Assembly (NCBI GenBank): GCA_009782655.1
Contig: WRIQ01000053.1
Span: forward strand, 1-7,108
DNA: 7,108 nt
DNA from: Prolixibacteraceae bacterium
GTDB taxonomy: Bacteria > Bacteroidota > Bacteroidia > Bacteroidales > Prolixibacteraceae
Reading direction: 5' to 3'
Below are positions 1 through 6,801 of this stretch, in pieces (the stretch's first letter is position 1; each line of letters starts with the position of its first letter). The notes below the pieces were generated by a model. It ran no database searches, had not been told where the DNA came from, and saw only the letters and a program-made list of their open reading frames with translations. Position numbers and translations under genes: made by a program.

Positions 1-143
1 GATATCCAAAGGTTATTTTTTTACCGTTTAATAGGCGCTCCGGCAAACATCCACCCCGTTGTTGCTTTCGATGAGGCTCAGATTCTCACCCCCCGCCTCT
101 TGCGCAACCCTAATAAGTTAAGCGTATTTTCTCTCAGCTCCAT
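1..143 (-). pseudogene. Probable degenerate small gene downstream of the BON lipoprotein, cut by the window edge
   Basis: An ATG overlaps the stop of the BON lipoprotein gene in the arrangement TAATG, typical of translationally coupled genes. Read straight from this ATG the frame gives only 21 residues (MELRENTLNLLGLRKRRGVR, then I and a TGA stop). Switching frames gives a more protein-like text: MELRE, then KYA, a TAA, LIRVAQEAGGENLSLIESNN, then in another frame WMFAGAPIKR, a TAA and KNNLW. As I recall them, small Bacteroidota proteins found beside BON proteins, some with a C-terminal LysM domain, begin with a pattern like LREKYA..LI..A...G..NL.V.E..GVL.I.G.AP....KNNLW. On that reading there are two single-base frameshifts and two in-frame stops within 143 bases. 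This could be a decayed gene or poor sequence at a contig end. The family match comes from memory and is not verified. Confidence 0.4.
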
Positions 144-622
144 TATTTTACTTCCAACTTGTTGTCCACTTTTCCGGGCGCCGCCTCCTGAATAACCTGA
201 ATCAACGGTTGTAAATTAGCGCGCGCGATGCTTCCGGTTAATGCAACCGTACCATTTTCAACAGTTGCTTTCACATCCTTGTAGATATCGCCACCCGCTG
301 AAAGAATGACTCCAATCGCTGTTCTCAATACATCGTCAGGATTGATTACCGGCACCGGCGCTTTTTTAACGCTGATATTATTGGTTACCGACTTGAGGTT
401 TTTAACGGCAGAGAGCGCTTGAGTTGCAGCCATTTTCACTTCCTCCGCAGCTACTTCGCCGGTCAATGTGGCGACGCCGCTTTTTACATTAACACTTACG
501 CCCGGAATGGCTGCCAAAACCGCCGATGCCTCTTTTTGCAACTTGTCATCGCTGGGTTTGCACGAATTGAAAACCACGGCAACAACGAAAAACAATGATA
601 AAAATGCTAACTTTCTTTTCAT
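143..622 (-). CDS. Two-BON-domain lipoprotein
   Basis: A 159-residue secreted lipoprotein. Residues 1-20 form a signal peptide (MKRK followed by a hydrophobic stretch) ending in a lipobox FNSC, so Cys21 would be the lipidated residue; the following KPSDD suggests export to the periplasmic side or outer membrane. The mature part is two BON (bacterial OsmY and nodulation) domains at about residues 25-87 and 96-158. Each has the alpha-beta pattern with the hallmark strand turn: SGVATLTGEVA in the first and NGTVALTGSIA in the second. BON domains are thought to bind phospholipid or envelope surfaces; OsmY and DolP (YraP) of E. coli are two-BON examples. No enzyme activity is expected. The gene lies alone after a long gap with a hairpin, so it probably has its own promoter, and its stop overlaps the start of the broken gene to its left. 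Domain identity is confident; the precise role is unknown. Confidence 0.9.
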   Translation of the reverse strand: MKRKLAFLSLFFVVAVVFNSCKPSDDKLQKEASAVLAAIPGVSVNVKSGVATLTGEVAAEEVKMAATQALSAVKNLKSVTNNISVKKAPVPVINPDDVLRTAIGVILSAGGDIYKDVKATVENGTVALTGSIARANLQPLIQVIQEAAPGKVDNKLEVK

Positions 623-693
623 CTGTCTATTAATTTTAAAAATGAGTAAATTGCAAATTATTTGTTATCATACACTTAACTCATAAAACAATT

Positions 694-723
694 CTTATCC
701 GGCATCTTTAAACGCCGGATAAG
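694..723. terminator. Perfect 10-bp inverted repeat, possible bidirectional terminator
   Basis: CTTATCCGGC and GCCGGATAAG form a perfect 10-bp stem around a 10-base loop (ATCTTTAAAC). The stem is GC-rich at the loop end and AT-rich at the base. On the minus strand it is followed by AATTGTTTTAT and on the plus strand by TTATATTATT, so neither side has a strong uniform T run. It sits between the M23 peptidase gene and the BON lipoprotein gene, which both read leftwards. It could therefore end transcripts of the leuS-YitT-M23 group, or form a structure in the leader of the BON gene. The inverted repeat is read directly; the terminator role is inferred. Confidence 0.5.
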
Positions 724-1060
724 TTATATTATTCGATTTTAAGTACATATTTAATTCAAACATTTAGATGTAACATCTCTGTCTGTTCTTTTGTTTATCC
801 ATCACCGATAATTTAAAAAAGAAATTTGACCACTGAAATTGACTCTCCTGAAAAACAGTATATTTTGTTTTAAAATTTTGCGGAAACAGCAACTGGCATA
901 ATTCGTGTAACTCGCGACCCAAAAGAGTTTTCGAGTCTGTCGGCATATCAAATCAACAGGAAACAACGATTGTTTACAGACTTCTACCCGCAAACAGGTT
1001 TTTTTGCTTTCGGGATATAATTTCATATGACTCAGCTTCTTACACATAGGTCACGTTCAC
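724..1060. other. Intergenic stretch with no convincing gene
   Basis: Between the hairpin and the M23 peptidase stop I find no gene I can support. Two short minus-strand frames (60 and 81 codons) overlap in different phases. They lack recognisable motifs, are rich in Cys, Phe, Lys and Arg as expected of AT-rich noncoding DNA, and neither is clearly preferred. No tRNA-like T-arm or cloverleaf was seen. A weak 7-bp hairpin (CATAGGT/ACCTATG, 1045-1065) overlaps the M23 stop codon but has no T-rich tail. The stretch may be decayed coding DNA or a long untranslated region. Confidence 0.5.
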
Positions 1061-2314
1061 CTATGGCAAAACCTCATCCTTCACATTCCAGTTTATGGAA
1101 AAAAGAAACTGGTTCAGCGAATCGCGAAGTTGATGGAACGACTGCATATTTTCAGGTTTTACAGGTTCCGAAGGCGGTGATTCCATGCTCAAAGGATCGA
1201 TGGGCGTACCGTTTTTGTAGACTCTGAAATCGAGGTGCGGCCCGGTTGAAAGGCCTGTTGATCCCACATAACCGATTTCCTGCCCCTGCTTCACACGGCT
1301 GCCTTGCGTGATGCCCGGTGCAAAGCTTTTCAGGTGCATGTAGGCTGTTGTATATACCGAGTTGTGTTTTATCCTCACATAATTTCCGGCGCCTCCCGCC
1401 TGATACGCTCTTGTTTGAACCACGCCCTCGCCAATGGAAACCACCGGCGTACCTGCCGGCGCTGCATAATCAACGCCATGGTGCGGCCTGCGGATCTTCA
1501 ATATAGGATGCAGCCTGCCGTCGGAAAAGTGCGAGCTGATACGCGAATATGTCAGCGGCGCTTTCAGAAACGCTTTTCTCAAACTCTGCCCCTCGTTGTC
1601 GAAATAGTCGGAAATACTATCCTGTTCATAACGGTATGCAAAAAAAGGCTTGTTCATATGCTCAAACTCAACGGCATAAATGGCTTCAATTCCCACCGAC
1701 AGGCTGTCGACAAATTTTTCGTCGTAATAGAGACGGAATCTGTCGCCTTTTTGTATGCCAAAGAAATCGATGCTCCAAGCGTAAATTCTCGACAACTCAT
1801 CAGCCAAATTCATATTCAAATTATTGTTTTTCAATGAATTCCACAACGAAGATTCAATAACGCCCCATGCGGTTTTGGAAATAATGGTGACATCTCTTTG
1901 CCCTGGTATGCAATGAAGGCTGTCGGTCAAATCGAAAACGTAGTAATTGATTTTGTTATTGGTTTCGTACACAAAATAGTGTGCCGTGTTTGACGAATCG
2001 CGGCGCTGTAAAATGTAGTAGTCGTTTCCCGCGCGGATTTTGCGCACATCGAAAACCTCAACGGAGTTTCTGGCAAGTTTATCAATTTTGGCCATGCTCA
2101 CGCCGAATGTGGCCAGCAGGGAACCCAGATTTTGATTGGGTTGTATTTTGCCTCCTACAATGTTAAAAGAATCGGCCGGAATGCCGAAAAACAAAGGGGA
2201 AGCAATGACTTCCTCTTCTTCGGGCATTCCATATTTTTCGTGTTTCGAGGGAAAACTCAAAAAAACGATGACCGATAAAAAAATAAAAACTGCTTCGGGC
2301 CAGAGTTTTTTCAT
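1061..2314 (-). CDS. M23-family peptidoglycan endopeptidase, membrane anchored, with HxD variant motif
   Basis: A 417-residue envelope metalloprotease of the LytM/MepM (peptidase M23) type, expected to cut peptide crosslinks in peptidoglycan. Residues about 7-21 are one hydrophobic segment, a signal anchor with no lipobox. Residues about 50-105 (IVGGKIQPNQNLGSLLATFG onward) resemble the OapA/LysM-like N-terminal domain seen in MepM-type proteins. The catalytic domain spans about 253-380: HxxxD as H278 and D282 in RRPHHGVDY, then YMHL with H327, then STGPHLDFR with H360 and D362. Canonical M23 enzymes have HxH at the last site, where the second His is a zinc ligand; here it is Asp (codon GAT). 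I recall similar substitutions in Bacteroidota relatives, so activity may be kept with an Asp ligand, or the protein may be a regulator. It starts 4 bases after the YitT stop, implying cotranscription. Confidence 0.9.
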   Translation of the reverse strand: MKKLWPEAVFIFLSVIVFLSFPSKHEKYGMPEEEEVIASPLFFGIPADSFNIVGGKIQPNQNLGSLLATFGVSMAKIDKLARNSVEVFDVRKIRAGNDYYILQRRDSSNTAHYFVYETNNKINYYVFDLTDSLHCIPGQRDVTIISKTAWGVIESSLWNSLKNNNLNMNLADELSRIYAWSIDFFGIQKGDRFRLYYDEKFVDSLSVGIEAIYAVEFEHMNKPFFAYRYEQDSISDYFDNEGQSLRKAFLKAPLTYSRISSHFSDGRLHPILKIRRPHHGVDYAAPAGTPVVSIGEGVVQTRAYQAGGAGNYVRIKHNSVYTTAYMHLKSFAPGITQGSRVKQGQEIGYVGSTGLSTGPHLDFRVYKNGTPIDPLSMESPPSEPVKPENMQSFHQLRDSLNQFLFSINWNVKDEVLP

Positions 2315-2318
2315 ATCG

Positions 2319-3185
2319 CTATAATTTCAACTGGTCAAATCCTTGTCCATAAACGCCCATTACACTTCCCATGGAAATGAACGCATTGGGATCGATTTCC
2401 TTTATTTTTTTAAAAATAGCTCCTGTTTCGCGTTTACGGACAACAGATATAACGATCTTAACATTCTCTTTAGTATACCAACCGACGCCATCAATTACGG
2501 TAACGCCCCTGTATTTTTGCTGGTTGATGAAATCGGCAATCTCTTCATGCCTGCTTGAAAATATAAACATCTGCGCCGAGCGGTTGGCGCCGCTCAAAAC
2601 GGCGTCGAGGGCATAGGAAACTACAGCCATCATCACATAGCTGTAAACCAGTCTGTCTATCGATTTCAACACAAAATAAGAACAGCCGATAATGAGTACG
2701 TCGCAATATAAAATAACGCGTCCGGGGCTTGTGTTGCGGTATTTCACAACGATGGCCGCGATGATGTCGGTTCCGCCGGTGCTGCCTCCTTTCGAGAAAA
2801 CAAGGCCCAACCCCACTCCCGACAAGATACCTCCCAAAACCGCCGACAGAAACAAATCGTCGATCAGCGGCTTGGTAGCCAGTCCTTGCGTAAATGTCAG
2901 CGTCAACGAAACCACAATCATACTGTAGATGGTTCTCAAACCGAAGCTGGCTCCCAAAACTTTCAGGGCAACGACAATCAATATAGCGTTGATTGCCAGA
3001 TAGGTAATACCGACAGGAAAGCCCGTGGCATAATATACCACCGCGCCGATACCGCTGACGCCGCCGCCGGTAATGCCCGCCGGAAGAACGAAAAGCGTCC
3101 ACGACACGGCATACATCAACAGCCCCAAGGTTATTACCAGATAATCCTCAAAATTAGATAATTGCTTTTTTAATTTCTCTTTCAT
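2319..3185 (-). CDS. YitT family membrane protein with C-terminal DUF2179 domain
   Basis: An integral membrane protein of 288 residues from the chosen ATG, matching the usual size of the YitT family. Residues about 15-195 hold five to six hydrophobic segments. They include the conserved glycine-rich stretches GITGGGVSGIG (37-47) and SKGGSTGGTDIIA (131-143), hallmarks of the YitT membrane domain. Residues about 202-284 form the soluble DUF2179 domain (NRSAQMFIFS through GSVMGVYGQGF). The family is widespread in Bacteroidota and Firmicutes; its substrate is not established and transport is only presumed. The frame stays open upstream to an ATG at 3212, which would add nine residues (MLCFRDREV) and overlap leuS. 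I prefer the ATG at 3185 because it gives MKEKLKK, a normal family N-terminus, 10 bases after the leuS stop. It lies between leuS and the M23 gene in a tight same-strand group. Confidence 0.9.
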   Translation of the reverse strand: MKEKLKKQLSNFEDYLVITLGLLMYAVSWTLFVLPAGITGGGVSGIGAVVYYATGFPVGITYLAINAILIVVALKVLGASFGLRTIYSMIVVSLTLTFTQGLATKPLIDDLFLSAVLGGILSGVGLGLVFSKGGSTGGTDIIAAIVVKYRNTSPGRVILYCDVLIIGCSYFVLKSIDRLVYSYVMMAVVSYALDAVLSGANRSAQMFIFSSRHEEIADFINQQKYRGVTVIDGVGWYTKENVKIVISVVRKRETGAIFKKIKEIDPNAFISMGSVMGVYGQGFDQLKL

Positions 3186-3195
3186 CACCTCTCTA

Positions 3196-5850
3196 TCACG
3201 AAAGCACAACATTTATTATTTTTCCGGGAACAACGATAATTTTGCGCAGACTCTTCCCCTCCAGATATTTTCCAGTTCTCTCATCCTGTATAACACACTG
3301 TTCCATATCTTTAGCGGCCATATCGGCCGGCAGATTAATGGTAAACCTGAATTTGCCGTTGAATGATACGGGATAATCAATACTTTCTTCTTTCAGCAGC
3401 GATTCGTCGACTTGCGGCCAGCTTTCGTAGGCCAGCGTTTCCCGCGCTCCATACAACTGCCAAAGCTCCTCGCCCAGATGCGGGGCAAAAGGCGACAATA
3501 TTTTGGTAAACAGTTGGGCGCTGTTTTTTGTCACTTTTCCTTTTTTCATCGCCAGATTGTTGAAAACCATCAACGACGAAACGGCAGTGTTAAACTTCAG
3601 GTTTTCAATATCCGAAGTCACTTTTTTTATGGTTTGGTGCAGTAGTTTTTCCACCTCCCTGTCTTCTTCGGCGTCGTTTGTAATATTCCGGACATCGCCA
3701 AAAAATCGGTTTACCCGGCTAAGAAAGTTGAAAACTCCTTTCACGCCTGTTTCCGACCAAGGCTTGCGTTCGTCCAAAGGGCCCATAAACATCTCGTAAA
3801 GGCGCAACGAATCGGCGCCGTAATTTTTCACCACATCGTCGGGGTTAATCACATTGCGCAACGATTTCGACATTTTGGCTACAATCTGGTTCAACGGCTC
3901 GCCTGTTTCGCGGTGGAAAAATTTCCCGTCTTTTTCGTCCACCAAATCGGAAGGGATTTTCACGCCGGTTGCCGTTTCGTAGGCAAAAGCCAGAATCATC
4001 CCCTGATTGTACAACCTTTGGAACGGCTCGTCGGTGGAGACAATGCCCAAATCGAACAGCGCTTTGTGCCAAAAACGGCTGTACAACAAATGTAAAACGG
4101 CATGTTCGGCGCCGCCCACATACAAATCGACGGGCATCCAGTAGTTTTCCAGCTTTCTGTCGAAGATTTCTTTGTCGTTGTGCGGATCGATAAATCGCAG
4201 AAAATACCAGCAAGAGCCAGCCCATTGCGGCATGGTGTTGGTTTCGCGGCGTCCTTTTTTACCGTCGGGAGAAACTACAGCAAGCCACTCATGGGCATTG
4301 GCCAAGGGCGATTCGCCGCCCTCGCCGGGTTCATATTTTTCAAGCGTGGGCAAATTAACAGGCAGGTTGTCGTCTATGGCTACGCTGCCGTCTTCCCAAT
4401 GGATGATGGGAAAAGGCTCGCCCCAGTATCGCTGGCGGCTGAACAGCCAGTCCCTGATTTTATAATTGACGGTTGCCATTCCCAAATGCCTCTCTTCGAG
4501 CCATGCAATCATTTTCGCAATTCCTTCGGTTTTGTTCAACCCGTTGATATCAATTCCTTTTTCCTGATTTGCCGAATTTACGTAAGCGCCGTCGTCTGCC
4601 CAACAAGCATTTCCCGCCAGAACTGCCGCACGGGTTTCAGTGTCCGCATTTTTCGGATCGAGGATGCAAATAATGGATAGTCCGAATTTTTTGGCAAAAT
4701 CAAAATCCCTGAAATCGTGCGCGGGAACTGCCATAATGGCGCCAGTTCCGTAGCCCATCAGCACATAGTCGGCGACCCATATGGGAATGTTTTTTCCGGT
4801 TACGGGATTCACGGCATAGCGGCCAGTGAAAACGCCTGTTTTTTCTTTTGCCAATTCGGTTCTGTCCAAATCCGATTTCAGCGAGGCGGCATATATATAC
4901 GCATCGGTGTTCTGCCGGTTTTCCTCCGTTACCAGCGTGTCGAGCAACGGATGTTCGGGAGAGACAACCATGTAAGTGGCGCCAAACAGCGTGTCAGGGC
5001 GCGTGGTGTAAACCCGCAAGTTCACGTCGGTTCCGGCAACAACGAAATCGACTTCGGCGCCATGCGATTTGCCAATCCAGTTGCGCTGCATATCTTTGAT
5101 GCCTTCCGGCCAATCGAGGGTTTCGAGGCTTTCCAGCAGCCTTTCGGCATAAAGCGGAATCCGAAGCAACCATTGTTTCAGATATTTACGAACTACGGGA
5201 TTGGTGCATTTTTCATGCGTACCGTCGTTGAGTACCTCTTCGTTGGCACAAACCGTTCGGCATGTGGGACACCACCAAACCTGCGCATTGTCGTAATATG
5301 CCAGTCGTTTCCCTGAGACATATCCTTTCACGGCTATATCGCCCTGTTTTTCAATCTCCTCAGGAATGGGTAGCTCGCTTATGGGGCGTCCTTTCTGCGC
5401 TTCTTCATCAAACCACGTATCGTAAAGTTTAATGAAAATCCATTGTGTCCATTTCAGGTAGCAGGGATCGGTAGTGTTAATTTCCCTGTCCCAGTCATAA
5501 CTGAGTCCCAACGACTTAATCTGCCTGCGGAAGGTGTCGCAGTTGATTTTTGTGGTGATAGCCGGATGGGTTCCCGTTTGCATGGCGTACTGCTCGGCCG
5601 GTAGCCCGTAAGCATCCCATCCCATCGGGTGCAATACGTTGAGCCCTTTCATGCGCTTGTAGCGGCTCAGGATGTCGGTGGCGGTGTATCCCTCGGGGTG
5701 CCCCACATGCAAGCCCGCTCCCGAAGGATAAGGAAACATGTCGAGGATGTAATATTTCTGTTTTGAAAAGTCGTTTTCGGCGCGGAAGGTTTTGTTTTTC
5801 TCCCAGTATGTCTGCCATTTCGGCTCTATCTCCCAAAATTTATACTCCAT
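3196..5850 (-). CDS. leuS: Leucyl-tRNA synthetase
   Basis: A class Ia aminoacyl-tRNA synthetase that charges tRNA-Leu with leucine using ATP in the cytoplasm. From the chosen start it has 884 residues, within the bacterial range (E. coli about 860). The HIGH motif is HVGH at 48-51 in [14 protein letters not shown] zinc-knuckle-like part of the ZN1 region has WWCPTC (C194, C197), C201 and HEKC (C215). The CP1 editing domain keeps [12 protein letters not shown] (282-293) and AVPAHDFRD with D379 and D382, the latter at the position that fixes the misactivated amino acid, so proofreading should work. [18 protein letters not shown] (464-481) and KMSKS (659-663) are intact, followed by the anticodon-binding and C-terminal domains. 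The frame is open to an ATG at 5913, but that extension crosses the promoter box at 5888-5895 and adds residues not seen in the family. [13 protein letters not shown] is the normal N-terminus. Confidence 0.98.
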   Translation of the reverse strand: MEYKFWEIEPKWQTYWEKNKTFRAENDFSKQKYYILDMFPYPSGAGLHVGHPEGYTATDILSRYKRMKGLNVLHPMGWDAYGLPAEQYAMQTGTHPAITTKINCDTFRRQIKSLGLSYDWDREINTTDPCYLKWTQWIFIKLYDTWFDEEAQKGRPISELPIPEEIEKQGDIAVKGYVSGKRLAYYDNAQVWWCPTCRTVCANEEVLNDGTHEKCTNPVVRKYLKQWLLRIPLYAERLLESLETLDWPEGIKDMQRNWIGKSHGAEVDFVVAGTDVNLRVYTTRPDTLFGATYMVVSPEHPLLDTLVTEENRQNTDAYIYAASLKSDLDRTELAKEKTGVFTGRYAVNPVTGKNIPIWVADYVLMGYGTGAIMAVPAHDFRDFDFAKKFGLSIICILDPKNADTETRAAVLAGNACWADDGAYVNSANQEKGIDINGLNKTEGIAKMIAWLEERHLGMATVNYKIRDWLFSRQRYWGEPFPIIHWEDGSVAIDDNLPVNLPTLEKYEPGEGGESPLANAHEWLAVVSPDGKKGRRETNTMPQWAGSCWYFLRFIDPHNDKEIFDRKLENYWMPVDLYVGGAEHAVLHLLYSRFWHKALFDLGIVSTDEPFQRLYNQGMILAFAYETATGVKIPSDLVDEKDGKFFHRETGEPLNQIVAKMSKSLRNVINPDDVVKNYGADSLRLYEMFMGPLDERKPWSETGVKGVFNFLSRVNRFFGDVRNITNDAEEDREVEKLLHQTIKKVTSDIENLKFNTAVSSLMVFNNLAMKKGKVTKNSAQLFTKILSPFAPHLGEELWQLYGARETLAYESWPQVDESLLKEESIDYPVSFNGKFRFTINLPADMAAKDMEQCVIQDERTGKYLEGKSLRKIIVVPGKIINVVLS

Positions 5851-5887
5851 GACGTCAATAGCGTTTATAATGAATAAAATTTGTGCG

Positions 5888-5895
5888 CAAAGGTA
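5888..5895 (-). promoter_or_regulatory. Bacteroidota-type -7 promoter box for leuS
   Basis: On the minus strand the bases read TACCTTTG, an exact match to the Bacteroidota primary sigma factor -7 consensus TAnnTTTG. It ends 37 bases before the leuS ATG at 5850, so transcription would begin near 5881 and give a leader of about 30 bases. About 19 bases upstream, where the -33 TTG would be expected, there is only CTG, a one-base mismatch. An exact TTG exists further off at about 32 bases, which is too far. The match is direct; the promoter function is inferred. It would drive leuS, the YitT gene and the M23 gene. Confidence 0.6.
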
Positions 5896-6084
5896 GCAAT
5901 TTTCTTTTTTCATTCAGTGATTTGCCCCAAGCCGAGGCAGAAGCTAAGATTCCGGTAAACAAAACTGCCGCCATCTATTTTGCCGTCGTCAGGCGATGTC
6001 GTGGAAACCGGCAAGATTCGTCGCCTGTCATCCATCGCGCTAATTTTAGAAGTTCAGGTAATAATTTTTTCGAGAACCGAATCT
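5896..6084. other. lpxA-leuS intergenic region
   Basis: Together with the leuS leader this is about 235 bases between the lpxA stop and the leuS start. I see no convincing gene. A 41-codon minus-strand frame from an ATG at 6035 (MDDRRRILPVSTTSPDDGKI onward) ends at 5910 and resembles nothing I know. A 7-bp imperfect inverted repeat (CAGGCGA 5990-5996 with TCGCCTG 6021-6027, 24-base loop) lacks a T tail and is too weak to call a terminator. Confidence 0.4.
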
Positions 6085-6801
6085 CTAATCCGGAAAATAT
6101 CCACGGATGATTCCGCGTTTCGAATCTTTGATGAAGAGCAGAATTTCGTCGCGTTCGGGAGAGGCAGGCATGTCGGCTTCGATAAATTCCACAGCTTGCG
6201 AGGTATTCAGTCCTTTCTGATAAATACACCGGTAGATATCCTGAATTTCCCTGATTTTTTCGTTGTTGAAACTGCGTCGGCGCAGTCCAATGGAATTGAT
6301 GCCCACGTAAGCCAACGGTTCGCGTCCGGCTTTTATGAAAGGAGGCACATCCTTGCGCACCAGTGAGCCGCCGGCAATCATAACATGCGAACCCACACGC
6401 ACAAACTGATGAACGGCAACCAGTCCCGCCAGAATAGCGTAATCGTCGACCACTACTTCGCCGGCAAGCTGCGAATTGTTAACAAGAATAACGTTGTTTC
6501 CCACAACACAATCGTGCGCTATATGCACATAAGCCATCAACAAACAATTGCTGCCTACCTTTGTTTTTCCTTTGGCAATGGTGCCGCGGTTCACGGTGAC
6601 AAATTCGCGTATTGTTGTGTTGTCCCCTATTTCAACGGTCGTATATTCTCCCTTGAACTTCAAATCCTGTGGGATGGCGCCAATAACAGCTCCCGGGAAA
6701 ATCTTGCAATTTTTACCGATGCGCGTTCCCGGCATGATGGTCACATTCGACCCGATGCGAGTACCTTCGCCAATAATAACATCTTTATCAACTGGAACGA
6801 A
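6085..6801 (-). CDS. lpxA: UDP-N-acetylglucosamine acyltransferase, N-terminus missing
   Basis: LpxA transfers a 3-hydroxyacyl chain from ACP to UDP-GlcNAc, the first step of lipid A synthesis, as a cytoplasmic trimer. The left-handed beta-helix hexapeptide repeats are clear: VIIGEGTRIGSN, TRIGKNCKIFPGAVIG, VEIGDNTTIREFVTVNRGT, TKVGSNCLLM. The catalytic region is YVHIAHDC, whose second His matches E. coli His125. VHQF and the C-terminal GINSIGLRRR, YRCIYQKG and RGIIRGY follow as in the family, so the rest of the protein is intact. The frame is family-like from about FVPVDKD (6801), matching E. coli LpxA from about residue 29, so roughly 28 N-terminal residues are absent. There is no ATG, GTG or TTG between the in-frame TAA at 6850-6852 and a GTG at 6744, which lies inside a helix repeat. 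The true start is therefore not here, because the upstream DNA is mntP. A gene caller would probably start at 6744, giving 219 residues. Confidence 0.88.
   Translation of the reverse strand, partial: FVPVDKDVIIGEGTRIGSNVTIMPGTRIGKNCKIFPGAVIGAIPQDLKFKGEYTTVEIGDNTTIREFVTVNRGTIAKGKTKVGSNCLLMAYVHIAHDCVVGNNVILVNNSQLAGEVVVDDYAILAGLVAVHQFVRVGSHVMIAGGSLVRKDVPPFIKAGREPLAYVGINSIGLRRRSFNNEKIREIQDIYRCIYQKGLNTSQAVEFIEADMPASPERDEILLFIKDSKRGIIRGYFPD

Noticed and set aside
1..187. Plus-strand open frame from base 1 (DIQRLFFYRLIGAPANIHPV onward)
   Set aside because: It runs antisense into the clear BON lipoprotein gene, has no recognisable motif, and the minus-strand reading with a coupled TAATG start explains the region better.
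635..670. Promoter for the BON lipoprotein gene around ATAATTTG on the minus strand
   Set aside because: The first base of the TAnnTTTG box does not match and no TTG element lies at the right distance, so I did not list it.
764..1047. Two overlapping minus-strand frames of 60 and 81 codons after the M23 gene
   Set aside because: Different phases of the same AT-rich DNA, no motifs, unusual composition (many Cys, Phe, Arg), and no reason to prefer either.
1045..1065. Hairpin CATAGGT/ACCTATG at the M23 stop codon as a terminator
   Set aside because: Only 7 bp, AT-rich, overlaps the stop codon and is not followed by a T run on the minus strand.
2545..3102. 185-codon minus-strand frame within the YitT gene
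   Set aside because: It lies in another frame of a well-supported membrane protein gene and its Arg/Cys-rich translation is typical of a shadow frame.
4102..5316. Long plus-strand frames (192 and 199 codons) opposite leuS
   Set aside because: Antisense shadows of an intact leucyl-tRNA synthetase gene with all motifs in place.
5990..6027. Inverted repeat CAGGCGA/TCGCCTG as an lpxA terminator
   Set aside because: A 7-bp stem with a 24-base loop and no T tail; too weak to support.
5910..6035. 41-codon minus-strand frame between lpxA and leuS
   Set aside because: Short, no recognisable family, no start signal, and it ends just upstream of the leuS promoter box; likely chance.
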